Shown: positions 48,101 to 59,501 of the stretch, piece after piece | How positions within the stretch are numbered: position 1 is the first letter of the stretch | Layout of the letters: each line of letters begins with the position of its first letter | Source of the DNA: Onchidella celtica | Lineage: Eukaryota > Mollusca > Gastropoda > Systellommatophora > Onchidiidae | Assembly (NCBI GenBank): GCA_963931925.1 | Contig: OZ007570.1 | Coordinates: 36,400,035-36,464,034 of the forward strand | Direction of reading: 5' to 3' | Length of the DNA: 64,000 nt | The notes under the pieces: model-generated | Told to the model about the DNA's origin: nothing | Databases searched by the model: none | The model's input: the letters and a program-made list of their open reading frames with translations, nothing else | Program-made: the position numbers and the translations under genes

Positions 48101-51100
48101 ATATTATTGAATTTTCATTTGATGCTGCTGATGTTGTCTTTAGTATGTAATAGATCTAGACAAAATTGTTAGGAAATTTAATGTAATTAAATTTGTGGCC
48201 CTGCAGGTCTGTTTATGAAACTTATTCAGATTGTTCTTAGTGTGTGGCATGGTACGAAAGATTAAATAGTAAATACCTCTCGATTTAAAATGCAGTCATA
48301 ATACCAACTCTCTAACACTGGAGGGCACTATCACCCAGTCCAGATTCGTAACAGCAGCCATTAGACTGTGGGTGATATGGAGATGTCAATCTTTGTTTAA
48401 TCCCGACCAATTCCAAGACTTTCTTAAAAAGTTCAGAGGTAAACTGTGGACCTCTGTCCGATAAAATTTCAACCGGAAATCCAAGACGCGAAAAGACAGT
48501 AATAAGGGCTTCAGCCACATGATCGGCTGAAATGTCTTTTAGTGGAATGGCCTCTGGCCAACGGGTTGCGTAGTCAATGACAGAAAGTATGAAGCGATGT
48601 CCTCTGTCTGACTTGTGTAGAGGGCCAACTATATCTACGGCAACGCGCTCAAATGGTCTGGAGACCATTGGCATCTCCTGCAGAGGAGCCCGCGATGCTC
48701 TCCCTTTAGGAGTACGTTTCTGACATTCGTCACATGTTGATACGAACCGGTTTACATCTGCGTAAATACTGGGCCAAAAAAATTGCAATAGTATTCGAGA
48801 CTTAGTTCTGGCTTTTCCTTGGTGACCCGCCAAGGAAGTGTCATGCGCGAGACGAATAATGTCGCGACGAAAAGATCTTGGTACTACAAGCTGCATAACG
48901 GTCTCTCGCTTATTCCGAAAATTACGATATAATAAGTCATCTTTAATAAGAAACTTAGAGGTATCCGGCGCTGTAGGATCAACTTTAGTAAACAAATGTT
49001 TCAATGTGGGGTCTGACTGTTGCTCATCATGGAATGCAGTAGACGTTATGTTCAATTCAATAGTAGGGTTACTCAATGCACTGTCTGCTCGTCGACTCGA
49101 TTGTAGGCGTGTTGTCGCACAAGCAACACTCTCATCCTCAACAAGAACAAGAACATCAACATGAACATTGTGCAGATATACGCCCCAACAAATGAAGCAA
49201 CCGATGAGGACAAGGACGATTTCTACAACCAGCTTCAGGAAATAGTTGACACACTGCCAAGAAAAGATGTGAACATTATAATGGGAGATGCCAATGCCAA
49301 GATAGGACAGGACAATACTGGGTATGAGGACATTATGGGGTGCAATGGTTTAGGACAAATGAATGAGAATGGAGAGCGGTTTGCAAGTTTCTGCGCATTT
49401 AACAGCTATGTGATTGGAGGTTCAGTATTCCCACACAAGAGGATCCATAAGGCCACTTGGATTTCACCGGATGGAGTAACTGAAAATCAGATTGACCACT
49501 TTTGCATCACCCGACGATTCAGACGCTCACTAGAGGATGTCATAGTACAGAGAGGAGCAGATGTTGGATCTGACCATCACATGCTGCTGGCAAGACTCAA
49601 ACTCCGCCTCAAGAAACAAGGTACCAGAGCAGGAACAAAGAGGAGAAAGTTTCAAGTGAGCCTTCTGGATGGAGACAAGAAGGAAGAGTTCCAGCTGACA
49701 CTGAGGAATAGATTCAAACCCCTTGTTGACCTCGAAGAGACAGTAGATTTGGAGACTCACTGGGCTAAGGTAAAAGGAGTATTTACATCGACATGTCAGG
49801 ATGTTATTGGGGAAAAGAAAGTGGAACACAAGGAATGGATCAGTCAAAAATCACTGGACTTGATAAGGATAAGAAGAGACCTAAAAGAACGGGTAAATGC
49901 AAGTCGTACAAGAAGCTCAAGAGTTGGTAACCAGGAAGAGTACCGAGCATCAGCTAAAGAGGTCAAAAAATCAATTAAAAAAGACAAAGAGGAGTTCATA
50001 GGAATGTTAGCAGAGAAAGCAGAGAAGGCAGCAACAGGAGGACACATGAGGATCCTCTACCAGACTACAAAGACTCTTGCTGGAAAATATGGAAAACCTG
50101 AAGTTCCTGTCAAGGATTACAACAGGAAGGCTATTTTTGGAAAGGAAGCTCAGGCAAAAAGATGGATAGAACATTTTAACAGCCTCTTGAACAGACCTCC
50201 ACCAAGCAACCCACCCGACATTCTACCCGCAAGAAATGATTTACCGATCAGTTGCGACCCTCCGACTAAAGCAGAGATTAATGATGCCATAAAGCAGTTA
50301 AATCGAGGCAAGGCAGCTGGACCAGACCAGATCCCACCAGAGGCGCTGAAGGCAGATGCTGCTGGGGCTGCAGAGGGTCTGCACTCACTATTCTCGAGGA
50401 TTTGGATCGGAGGCAAGTTTCCAAAGGACTGGAAGGAAGGACACCTCGTGAAGCTCCCAAAAAAAGGGGACCTCAGCAATTGTAGTAACTACAGAGGAAT
50501 CACACTTCTCTCCATCCCAGGAAAGGTTTTCAATCGGATTATTCTCAAGTGAATACAGAATGCAACAGACCAAAAACTTCGCGAGGAGCAAGCTGGTTTC
50601 AGGAGTAATCGATCAACCACCGACCAGATCGCCACGCTGAGAATCATAGTAGAGCAGTCGCTAGAATGGAACTCCCAACTGATAGTGAACTTCCTTGACT
50701 ACGAGAAGGCCTTTGATAGCATCGATAGAGAAACACTGTGGAGAATATTGAGACATTATGGAATCCCAGAGAAGATGGTGAATCTTATCAAGAGCATGTA
50801 CGAGGGGACAAGTTGCAGAGTCGTACATGATGGTGAGCTTACTGACAGCTTTGATATCAAGACTGGTGTTAGGCAGGGTTGTTTGCTGTCCCCATTTCTG
50901 TTTATCCTGGTGATTGATTGGCTTATGAAAGAAACCACCAGTGGAGGAAGAAATGGCATACAATGGACCCCATGGACACAGCTGGACGATCTAGATTTTG
51001 CAGATGACTTGGCACTATTGTCGCACACACACGACCAGATGCAAGCAAAGACTACAGCTCTAAACAAAATTTCAGAATCTATTGGATTGAGGATACATCC

Positions 51101-54100
51101 CGCGAAGTCGAAGGTCCTAAAAATTGTTGCACCCCTAAGCGAACAAGTCACAGTAGGAGATCAACCACTGGAAGATGTAGAGTCCTTCTGCTATCTTGGT
51201 GGTATCATTGACAATAAGGGAGGAACAGAGGCAGAAGTCAAAGCACGAATTGGAAAGGCACAGGCAGCTTTCACATCCTTAAGCAAGATTTGGAGAACCA
51301 AGGATATATCTCTAAAAACAAAGCTGAGGATATTCAACTCGAACGTGAAGTCAGTCCTGTTGTATGGATGTGAGACCTGGAATGCGTCCCAGGCCTGCAT
51401 AAAGAGAATCCAAGTTTTCATCAACAGATGTTTGAGGAAGCTACTTAAGATCAGATGGACAGACAAGGTCAGCAATGAAATTGTATGGAAAAGAACAAGA
51501 CAGAACCCAGTCAGAGAGGAAATTGGTAGGAGGCGATGGAGATGGATCGGCCACACTCTCAGGAGGCCAGGAAACAGCATCACGAAGAAGGTATTGGACT
51601 GGAATCCCCAGGGCAAGAGATCAAGAGGAAGGCCGCGCGGAACGTGGAGAAGAGCCAGAGAAAATGATGTGCAACGAAGCGGAAAGACTTGGAATAATGT
51701 AAAGAGGCTGGCCCATGATAGAGAGGGATGGAAGGTGTTTGTTGGTGGCCTATACCCTGATCCAGGGTGAGAAAGGCAATGATGATGATGATGAGCCACC
51801 TGCAAACTACCGTCCAAATCCCTAGATTTGATTGGTGCATCCATCTCGTTATACCGCCATCCGCCAACAGTTTGACTGCTACATTCATAACTTGAGTATA
51901 GTAAATATTGCTCGTTATAGCGCCAACGTAAATTTAAGCCCCACACCCCACATCTACCTAAATCCAGCTAACAGTCGGAACATCACTTGGCACCACAGTC
52001 TGTGCTTGTTACTCAAACACCAACCCTACTACAGTCTTCGCTTTTGAAGTCCTGATAGGCCTACTGATGGGGCATGCAGTGGGAAAGACAGGTCACAGTT
52101 CAATAGAGAGTTTGCGAACGAATTTAAGCGCGCGCGAGGTGATGCTTCAATTGGTTCATACCGGTCGCGGGGTACGATGCAAACAACGCACGTTTGTTGC
52201 TGAATTGTAATGTAGTATTATTTGTCGTGTTGCAATACATAATACTTTTACTCTTAAGGTGCGATTTCCTGAATAAATAAAAACCCCAACACACATAAAC
52301 ACAAAAAACAACAACAAAAAAATACAAATGAAAGCAATGTAAACTTCAAAATGACAACGGAGGTTTATGTCCAGTGGAAAGATAAGGGAGATAACTGCAA
52401 TATTTTAGACATCTTAGCCAGTCCAATGTTGGTAAATTACTTAATTACTTATTTCCCTTGTTCTACATGGTATTTTCGTTGTACCGCCATTCTCGTTATA
52501 CCGCCAATTTTCTGTTTGCCCCTTACTTGGCGGTATAACGAGGTTTTACTGTATAACGATTTAATTAAAAGTGCTTAAAACTGTTTGATCCAGGTGAAAT
52601 ATTTATATTATTGTTGTTTCATGCATCACAGCAGGCATGCATTGGTACATCTGTTGTTTTTCTGTTTTGTTCACATGATAGTCATAGGCATGACCTCAAG
52701 AAGAATATGAAAATGAAAAGACCAATGCAATTCTGGTAAAGTCTTAATCAGTGCCTGACGTTAGTATGGTGACAATAATTATTAGTCTACATTTGAAGTT
52801 CAAACGTGTATTTAAATTTGTGTCTTCACAGACGTACATGGCCTACTGTATTGGACTCATTTTCCTTAAAAAAACACCAAAAAAACTGCTATATTTGTTA
52901 CGTCAAAACATGAAAATGAAGAAAAATTCAGTAAAATACTGATATAACATACCCTGGGACTGGGAAAAAGTGAACACATCATCCATCCTACTTCCTGCAA
53001 TGATTTCCATCAATGCATTCTTTCATGCACTGTTTGACTACTTTGGCTTACCTGTTCCATGGTTTCTCCTCCTTGTGGTGTGAACAGTGCAGCAGGAACA
53101 TGAGCAGTTTCCAACTGTTTTCTATACTCTGCCAGCGGTTTGTTCTCCAGCACTCCAAATCCCTGTGAGATAATCAGAGGGTGAACATACATATATTTAT
53201 TTAATATACAGATAGATTTGAGAGGCATTCTCCGCTGATTTTTCTACTGTTGTACATTGTAGAGAAATGAAATTATCAGGATTGATAGAGTTCATCTCAA
53301 GCTGTTTTGACAGAAAAAAATGTTCCCACATATGCTCGCTTTCACTTTTTTGGGGGGTATTTTTAATGATCTTGGTCATTGTATGATTGACGTCAACTTT
53401 TTAGGCAGCCAAGCCTATTAGATATTGCTGTTCGCTACAAGTCCCATATGTATACATGCGCACCTTGGGAAAGTGAATCAGATCTGATGCAAGATCAGAA
53501 AGTCTTCCAAATATGGAAGTGCTTCAGTAGGGACAGCTGTCCCAATCGGTTTTCTTGCTATTTATAATGATTGGCCCACCAACGCAGCAACAATAATTTA
53601 TCTTGCGACTTCAAGCAAGCAGCGTGTAATTGTATCTAGGCTTGTAGCAGCAAACTGCTGATGTCACAAGATGTTACTGCTATCTTACCAAACAAATGAA
53701 CCAGAACTTGAAAGTTTATCTTTTAATCATATTTGCCCAGGCTTAAATTACAAGTTATATCATGAAATTCTCTTCTAATACCAAAACATACACTGATCTG
53801 AAAGCAGTCAAACCATGCGATCCCCAATCTCCCCCCCCCCCCCTCCCCAATGACTTGGGCGTGACGTTTCTTGCACTGTACTGATAGTTACACTAAATAG
53901 AAGACTATTATTTAGAAATCCTGCACTACTGAAAGATCTTTTTCTTATGTGAGGATGATACTGAAATCAAGTAAGGTCATGTGCACTGATCTGCTTTGTT
54001 ATCATTACCCTCTCTCGCAGTCGTTTGTCCAAAATCAAACCACAGCAAGAGACATTGGCTGCTGCAATGGCTTTGGCAGTGTCAGCAGCTCTCGAGAGGT

Positions 54101-57100
54101 CACTGGAGTACATTTTGGTGAACTTTTCATTCTGAAGGCGATGAGCCACCATCTGGGCCTGTTTTTTACCAAGTTCTGACAATGGTATGTCTTTTTGGCC
54201 TTACAAAATGAAAATATAAAAGGGAAATGGAATAAAATTCACAATCAACTGCCACAAATAGAAAGCTTTGTTTCTACTGCAGTTTTGAATGTTTTGTATT
54301 GACTGTAAATCTGAAGAAACTAGAACTGTAAGTCATGTAAACACTATCTAGTTAGCACTGCAAAAAAATACATTGTACAGCATTTCAAAACTAGAAACAT
54401 TTTTAAACATCAAAATTAATGGCACACCTGCTGGGCTCATTTTCTTAAAAAAAAAAAAACAAAGCTCAATTTTTTCTGTGAAAAGATGAAAATGAAATCA
54501 AATTCAGTAATGCACTGATAATATATATATACCATGAGACCGAGAAAAAGTGTACTTAACTGCCATACTTATTACCAAATGCCAGCTTTTTCTTGGCATT
54601 TGGACATACAGATAACATACATTAACACAAAACAATTCATACAGACACACCTACATATAGCTACAACTGCTCCTGTATGACTTGTTATTATTAAACGGAC
54701 TCAGAAGACTTTTAAATATTTTTCTATAAAATAACTTCGGTCACAGAGTTCAATGACGAAAGTCGTAACAGTATGAAAAAAATCACTAGACTAGAGGAGA
54801 GGTGTCCACCATGATAAATCATTCTAATCTACAAAGTGGGGCCATCTTGAGCTGAAAGAAGAACTTTGATTTAAAGACTGTGGTCTTGTGTGGACTGTAT
54901 TTATACTCTTTGGTGAAATGAAATGTCCAGCATGTAGCAAACTGACAGGTTGGTCAGTTGAAAAGGTTTGTGCCGGACTAATCACGTGCGTACACACTTG
55001 ATAATAAATTTCAAGATGTTTGTACCTCATCCTGCTCTCATTCCCTTCATAATTACACCGTTTCCTTGTCTCTCTTCATCTATGATCTCATTATTATGTT
55101 ATTGTTAAAGGCCAGACAGCCTGTGGTATCAAACTTCAAAGTTGATGCCCCATGCAAGCGAAGCTGTGTCTTCCGTCATTAGCCCCCTGGTCAGGGCTCT
55201 ATGCTAGAGTCGTTAACTGTGTGAGTGCCCATTTAAAGTCATCCTCAATATTGGAAAGGAAAAAGAGATCATGAGTGTTCGTAGTCACTATCATTATGTT
55301 ACATTTTGGGTGAGTATGCAATAAATGCAATCCTAATAGTATCCCAATTTGATGCAAACAGTAGGCCTAATAAGAGGGATTAAAGCAGGACTGGAGAAAT
55401 AATAAAAAACTTTTTTGAGCGCACAGATTCCGCATCTGTTATAAGCCATACGTAGTACAACAAAGTGTCTTTAGCATGCCCTCACCTTGCATGATGTTCT
55501 CTCTGTTAGCCATGGTTTCTCCACTGAAAAAAAAAATAAATTTAGCAATGTGAATAAAATATGCCACCAGACAATGATCATCAGAGAACTGAATGGGGAA
55601 AGATTTAAATCTATTTTTTTAAATCAAAACACTGAAACTTATGTACCGGTATTGAATGTTATGGATCCCTTAAATGGACATTTCTTACCCCAGACAATAA
55701 TTAGATCTAGATCCACGTGAACTACACAGAAACTGCAAATTATGCTTGACAACTAGATCTAGAATCTGAGAGGGTTATTACTGGATCTAGTACCATGCAA
55801 TCCTAATATCACGACATCAGTGGGACCGTCTGACTTGTGTCGAGTAAGGAAAAAGTCGAAATAGCAGATTAGTGGTGGAAGAGAAAAAAAAAGTGGGAGG
55901 GTGTCAAACATCACCATAATTGGAAGTGTCCAATAAATAACGCTCTTATGTCCCCTTTTCTTTTAATTATCGGCATATTGTCACCTGTTCCTCCAATATC
56001 CAGTTGCGTGGGAAAGATTTGCCAATATCGGCGTAATGCCGTAGCAATCATAATGCGCAGACTTTTTTCTTTTTAACCTCGACCTGACTGTTTCTTCAGA
56101 AGAAATGGTGATACCGATACACACGCGGTATGGCAGTTTTACAACCAAGAGATCTAGGTCAAGGCCTAGTATCAACGGCCCACGAATGTTTTGTGGGGGG
56201 AAAAAAATACTCAGTCTGTAGTACTCTGTAGGCCTATTTTTACTGCCGTGCGCGTATGCATGGCCCTCCACACTAGCATTACTGAAGCCGAGGGTCATCC
56301 TCTGTGTCCACACACCCTTCTCCTGCCCCTCCCCGCCAACACAGGAAATAGAAATAAAGAAGTCATATATGCGGGGAGTTCAGTGGGCATTTTTGGTAGC
56401 ACAGTAGTAGATCTAGTGCACTTGTTTTGCAGTGGTCGGACAGAAATGTGTCGATATAAGAGGAAAGAATGGAATAACATGTCGAGTTACGGGGAAATAT
56501 TTAGTAGCATATAAGAAGGAACAGGTTGGCACTTGAAAATTGTGTCGAGTTACCCAGAATGTCGAGATAAGTGGATTGGACTGTAGATCTACTAGCCTAA
56601 CCGAACACAACAATTTTGGGAACGAAGTGGTTATTTTCAAGGCATGCTTTGGAACTAAAGCCAGCGTTATTTTCAAGGCATGTTTCATTGACCAATCAGA
56701 AGCTGTTTCAGTATTTCTAAACGTGGAGCCTTAGACTGTGCATTGTCAGACTGATATGTAACGACGTGAGGGTCTAGTCAGTTTGTATCATCGAGGCCGT
56801 AGGCCGATGTTCGTCTGGGTAGTAGTCAGATTGACATATCAGGGAAAGCCGCCGGGGTAGCTATGTATTGTTTATTGGACTCAAGGTATGCCTTGGAACT
56901 AACGCCAGCGTTATTTTCAAGGCATGTTTCATTGACCAATCAGAAGCTGTTAAGGTATGCCTTGAAAATAACGCTAGAGTTAGTTTCAAGGTATGCCTTG
57001 TAAATAACGCCTTGCTTGGAAAGGTGTGTGGGTGTGCAATGTGTTCACCAGTTTGAACAGAGATTATTTGTTTGTGCAGTGAAAGTGCAGTTTAGCCCTT

Positions 57101-57609
57101 TAAATAGTGTTAGGCATTTTGATTGCTTAGTATCCATTACTTTGATTAATAAATGCACCATAGCCCCTTTGTTAAAATCATCATAGCCATTAATCAAATA
57201 ATGCTAAGTCGATCTAGATCTAAATTCTAATGAAAATGCCTAACAATTTGGAGGTGGCTAAACTGCACTTTTACCCTCTGTGCCAGGAACAGATCTGTAA
57301 TTGCAACATAGATATGGGATCTACATCTGTGTAAAAAAAACGTTATGAACCTTCTTCTAGTCATAGATTAGGCCTACTCTATGTCTAGATCTAGATATCG
57401 AATCGAGATCTCTGCTTTTTGTTTTGTTTTTTATTGGAAACTGCTGATTCCATTACTGTGGATGAGGGTCTAGAACCTTTCTGTTTTCTGTATCGAAAGG
57501 CAGATAAACCGGCAGACACTCTCCAAAGCAGGTTTAGCTAATTCTCTGACTAATACTGCAACTCTATTACTCACTGACGAACTAAGGTAAGGCAAAACCT
57601 TCGTTCCAT
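42116..57609 (-). CDS. TIGAR: TIGAR-like fructose-2,6-bisphosphatase / histidine phosphatase, six exons, about 415 aa
   Basis: Histidine-phosphatase superfamily enzyme. Vertebrate TIGAR dephosphorylates fructose-2,6-bisphosphate and other sugar phosphates. Minus-strand exons in order: 57609-57575, 55523-55486, 54199-54009, 53162-53052, 46662-46419, 42744-42116. All are GT-AG with consistent phases. The start MERRFCLTLVRH splices to GETMANRENIMQGQ, rebuilding the catalytic RHGE. YSSDLSRAADTA, RLRERGFGVLENK (catalytic Glu region) and TPQGGETMEQ follow. The last exon carries ILIVSHGLLLRSL (second catalytic His) and ISPNTGVSQF. All expected active-site residues are visible. It is far longer than human TIGAR (270 aa): roughly 160 residues rich in Ser, Cys and Pro are inserted before the SHG motif. 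Exon 2 has only 38 nt. Intron 4 is swollen by nested transposons. Substrate is inferred from family only. Confidence 0.88.
44062..45235 (+). repeat. Diverged 200-bp duplication in TIGAR intron 5
   Basis: Segments about 44062-44285 and 45027-45235 share, in the same order, GCAGATRATAA, CTTGAAGGA-TTT, TGATC, ATAACTAAAA, AAGGAATA and ACTTGTGCAGTTTCATGA. The copies are clearly diverged, so this is an old duplication or two relics of one element. Confidence 0.5.
45388..45717. mobile_element. MITE copy B of the 26.1-kb family, 330 bp
   Basis: The left TIR AGAGAGTATAGATTTATAG and right TIR (reverse complement AGAGAGTATAGATGTATAG) match at all but one base over 23 bp. The flanks ACCCACATC (45379-45387) and GCCCACATC (45718-45726) agree in eight of nine positions, a target duplication with one mutation. 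The interior is alignable with copy A throughout but noticeably diverged. It lies in the last TIGAR intron. Confidence 0.85.
45754..45870. repeat. Short inverted-repeat element
   Basis: TGTTGTTAGGGGA (45754-45766) and TCCCCTAACAACA (45858-45870) are perfect 13-bp inverted ends around about 90 bp. The interior resembles 37091-37180, so this may be a dispersed family. No clear target duplication is seen. Confidence 0.5.
46955..48353 (-). mobile_element. Putative Ty3/gypsy LTR
   Basis: Read on the minus strand it starts TGTTACGAATC directly after the pol fragment and could end CCCTGACA at 46955, giving the TG...CA ends expected of an LTR of about 1.4 kb. No second LTR in the same orientation is present for confirmation, so the outer boundary is tentative. 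A TATAAAAG at about 47449 lies on the plus strand, opposite to the assumed transcription direction, which is a caution. Confidence 0.45.
48354..49142 (-). pseudogene. Ty3/gypsy pol fragment: integrase, truncated
   Basis: Minus-strand frame open from the junction with the LINE at 49142. It contains the integrase zinc-binding domain (LAHDTSLAGHQG, then CDECQKR) and most of the catalytic core: AVDIVGPL holds the first Asp and LSDRGPQFTS the second. It breaks off after PYHPQSNG, before the catalytic Glu, and runs straight into the LTR. Protease, RT and RNase H would lie upstream and are absent. The relic cannot work. It reflects internal deletion plus rearrangement of a Ty3/gypsy retrotransposon. 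Confidence 0.85.
49143..51793 (+). mobile_element. RTE-like LINE, copy 2, 5'-truncated
   Basis: Homology with copy 1 begins at 49143 (paired with 2540) inside an AAGAACAAGAAC stretch, with no length change to the end of copy 1. The 3' end is complete: stop codon at 51768-51770, a few bases, then the (ATG)n tail at 51778-51792. It is inserted in, or joined to, the gypsy pol fragment. No target duplication was found at the two ends, because the right flank is an inverted piece of the LTR. Confidence 0.9.
49161..51770 (+). pseudogene. RTE-like endonuclease-RT ORF with one nonsense codon
   Basis: One reading frame covers 49161-51770, interrupted only by TGA at 50550-50552, where copy 1 has CGA: a C-to-T change at a CpG. 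The endonuclease remnant has IMGDANAKIG and VGSDHHMLLARL; its first about 110 residues are missing. The RT has YRGITLLSIPGK, LDYEKAFDSID, VRQGCLLSPFLF and catalytic FADD (50997-51008). The C-terminal part shows SRGRPRGTWRR and ends GGLYPDPG. Other differences from copy 1 are few and mostly C/T or G/A. Confidence 0.9.
51794..51843 (-). repeat. 50-bp inverted copy of LTR-internal sequence (partner 47392-47441)
   Basis: All 50 bases are the exact reverse complement of 47392-47441, which lies inside the putative LTR. It sits between the LINE tail and the right arm of the Tigger-like element, in the opposite orientation from the LTR. Confidence 0.95.
52841..54560 (+). repeat. Paired diverged duplicates in TIGAR introns 4 and 2
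   Basis: Segments about 52841-52985 and 54421-54560 share CATTTTC-TTAAAAAAA, ATGAAAATGAA, AAATTCAGTAA, ACTGATA, TACC and GAGA/GGGAAAAAGTG in the same order. One lies just beside exon 4 and the other beyond exon 3. No exon-like sequence is duplicated with them. Confidence 0.5.
56418..56585. repeat. Lone end of a Tigger-like element
   Basis: The sequence ends in TAAGTGGATTGGACTGTA. Its reverse complement, TACAGTCCAATCCACTTA, looks like a pogo/Tigger TIR with TA, preceded by repeated TGTCGAG words. I could not find the opposite TIR, so only one arm is supported. It lies in TIGAR intron 1. Confidence 0.35.
56660..56951 (+). repeat. 48-bp exact direct repeat with CCAAT motif
   Basis: Positions 56660-56707 and 56904-56951 are identical over 48 bp and include ATTGACCAATCAGAAG, a CCAAT-box core. 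Related words AAGGTATGCCTTG and AAATAACGC recur around both copies to about 57015, some inverted. It lies in TIGAR intron 1, 0.7-0.95 kb downstream of the start codon. Confidence 0.8.
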
Positions 57610-59501
57610 GCCGTTCAAAATGAATGTCACCGGGGTGCCAAACCCTTGACCCGGATATGAAATCACCGCAAAACAGTCCATACCTGTACCATAATTTTTT
57701 TGTACCAAAAACTATCTTGTCAATAAAAGAGAGAGAAACAGATACACAAGCAAACAAACAGAGTGACAAAGGCAGGCAGGCAAGGAAACAGTCAAACAGA
57801 CAGAGAGACCCACATACAAAAGGCAAATGAAAAAGCAAATTGGAATTGCACTAAAAGATATAGTGTATGTACATGTACATGTAGATCTAGAGATCTAAAT
57901 GAGAAGGGGCACCTGGCATATATGTGAAAAATGTTTGCAGGCACAAAATGTTTGCAACTCCCACAAAAACACCACGACAGTGATAAAAAAAAACAACAAC
58001 AAAAGATGCCAGAAATACATGTATCATTGTGTCAAGTCCTTTATTTAGTACTTTCTGGGTCGATCAAATGGTGGACCTCAACAGTATGCAAACATGTCAT
58101 ATTTCATGATAAAGTACAGCTGTACACCAGCCACATATCAAGAAAACAAAGAGGAGTGATTTTTTTTTAATGTTGAAAGAATGCACAAACCCATATAAAT
58201 TTTAATTTATGAACTAATCACATCTGACATGATCAATTTTATGCATGTTAATAAAATGGTCGGTCTTTGACTGATGCAAATTTGCTGTTTCTAAACATTC
58301 TTTTCTCTTTCAAACTTCAAATCTATTCTATCACATGGCCTACTGCTCTTGCCCTATCAGGACAAATTGGAGTACCAGTACCACATTCTAACAGTGCCTG
58401 TCAGGTGGGGGAATAAGGACACCCAGTCACACTCCCTAACATCAACGGCGAACAGTAAGGCAGTGAGAGCTAACTTTGTCACTTTGATAACTTGGCTATC
58501 TGATACATTGTACTTTAAAGACAACAAACACAAAATACAGAGCAAAACTTTATCATCCATTACCTGCATGTCATCAGATTCATAAACTTGTGAAATCATT
58601 TGTTTATGTCCAAACCAAAGTACAAATGGTATTATTGTCACATCACCCACTGTTCTTTCCTCTGCATCAGTATGTATAAATTTACAATTACTCTTCAAAG
58701 ACTGCAGTATTTACTGTCAATCTCCAATACAATTTGGTTTCCAAAGCCTGGACTTTAAAGGCATAATACACAGGCTCTTCTTGACTCTAAGAACAGTATG
58801 TAGCTGTTCAGAGCTGTCAAGCCATATTAGCTGGGGTTGCATTGTTGAGGATCCATGAATACCAGAGTCAAATCTCATTTTAAAAAAAATCTTTTTCACT
58901 TTGATATCTACACAATGACAAAAATTAACTTTATAAAATACAAACTTTGCAATGTACAGCTAATGAACAGGCCCATAGGAAAAAATGTTTACACAGGGGT
59001 CAAAGCTAAACAATTAGGATGGACACCAGTGTTTCACAAATGTTGGATCACAACAAAAACTACCATTAAAAACCATTGAACTTTTTTTAATTGGCAAATA
59101 TTGATTACAAAAACTTGTAAGCAGACATAACTTTCTTTCAATCCTGCTGTTAAATGTTTTACAAGTCGATACCCTGAGACAATTTCAGGATTGTGGCAAC
59201 TCAAGAATCTTTATCAAACAGAGATGGAGACAGGATCCCATGCAATAGGGACTTTCACTTGTGCATAGGCCTGTCCAGCCAAAACAACACTACTCTAGCA
59301 CAGCTGAGAGCCATGACAATGAGGATGCTCCCTTTGATGGTCATCCCTGGCCAACGGAGGCCTCACTGTAATGGGTAATTCACCAAAAATGACAGCATCT
59401 AAATATCTGCATGATGATGAACGGGACAATCGGCATTGAAATCAAATGAAAAGCACCTCTGTCAAATACTTTGGTTTTCCCATTTTAACTCAGATCAAAT
59501 G
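57610..59501. other. Intergenic: TIGAR upstream region and PMPCA 3' flank
   Basis: PMPCA and the TIGAR-like gene are head-to-tail on the minus strand, so this stretch holds the PMPCA 3' UTR on the right and the TIGAR promoter on the left. No gene, mobile element or strong core-promoter motif is recognisable. Confidence 0.45.

Larger units (their letters stand above)
46874..52551. mobile_element. Tigger/pogo-like DNA transposon disrupted by nested insertions
   Basis: The left end CAGTAAAACCTCGCTATACT and the right end, reverse-complemented as CAGTAAAACCTCGTTATACC, form TIRs matching in 22 of 24 bases. TA flanks both sides (46872-46873 and 52552-52553). The left arm is only about 80 bp; the right arm is about 700 bp with extra CTCGTTATACCGCCA-type words (around 51844, 52474 and 52492). 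No transposase is recognisable between them. The interior is an LTR-retrotransposon fragment and an RTE-like LINE. It may be a MITE-like element that received insertions. It lies in TIGAR intron 4. Confidence 0.8.

Noticed and set aside
54009-54190. TIGAR exon 3 starting at the acceptor before ACATACC
   Set aside because: The frame also works, but the acceptor at 54200-54201 keeps GQ-type residues matching the family's IIQGQ motif, so it was preferred.
56224-56280. Alternative first exon of TIGAR ending ...GCACGGCA|GTAAAA
   Set aside because: The frame gives no family-like N terminus. The exon at 57575-57609 encodes MERRFCLTLVRH with a better donor.
57470-57838. 122-aa minus ORF containing the letters RHG
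   Set aside because: It is in a different frame from the true exon 1, without other phosphatase motifs; the match is coincidental.
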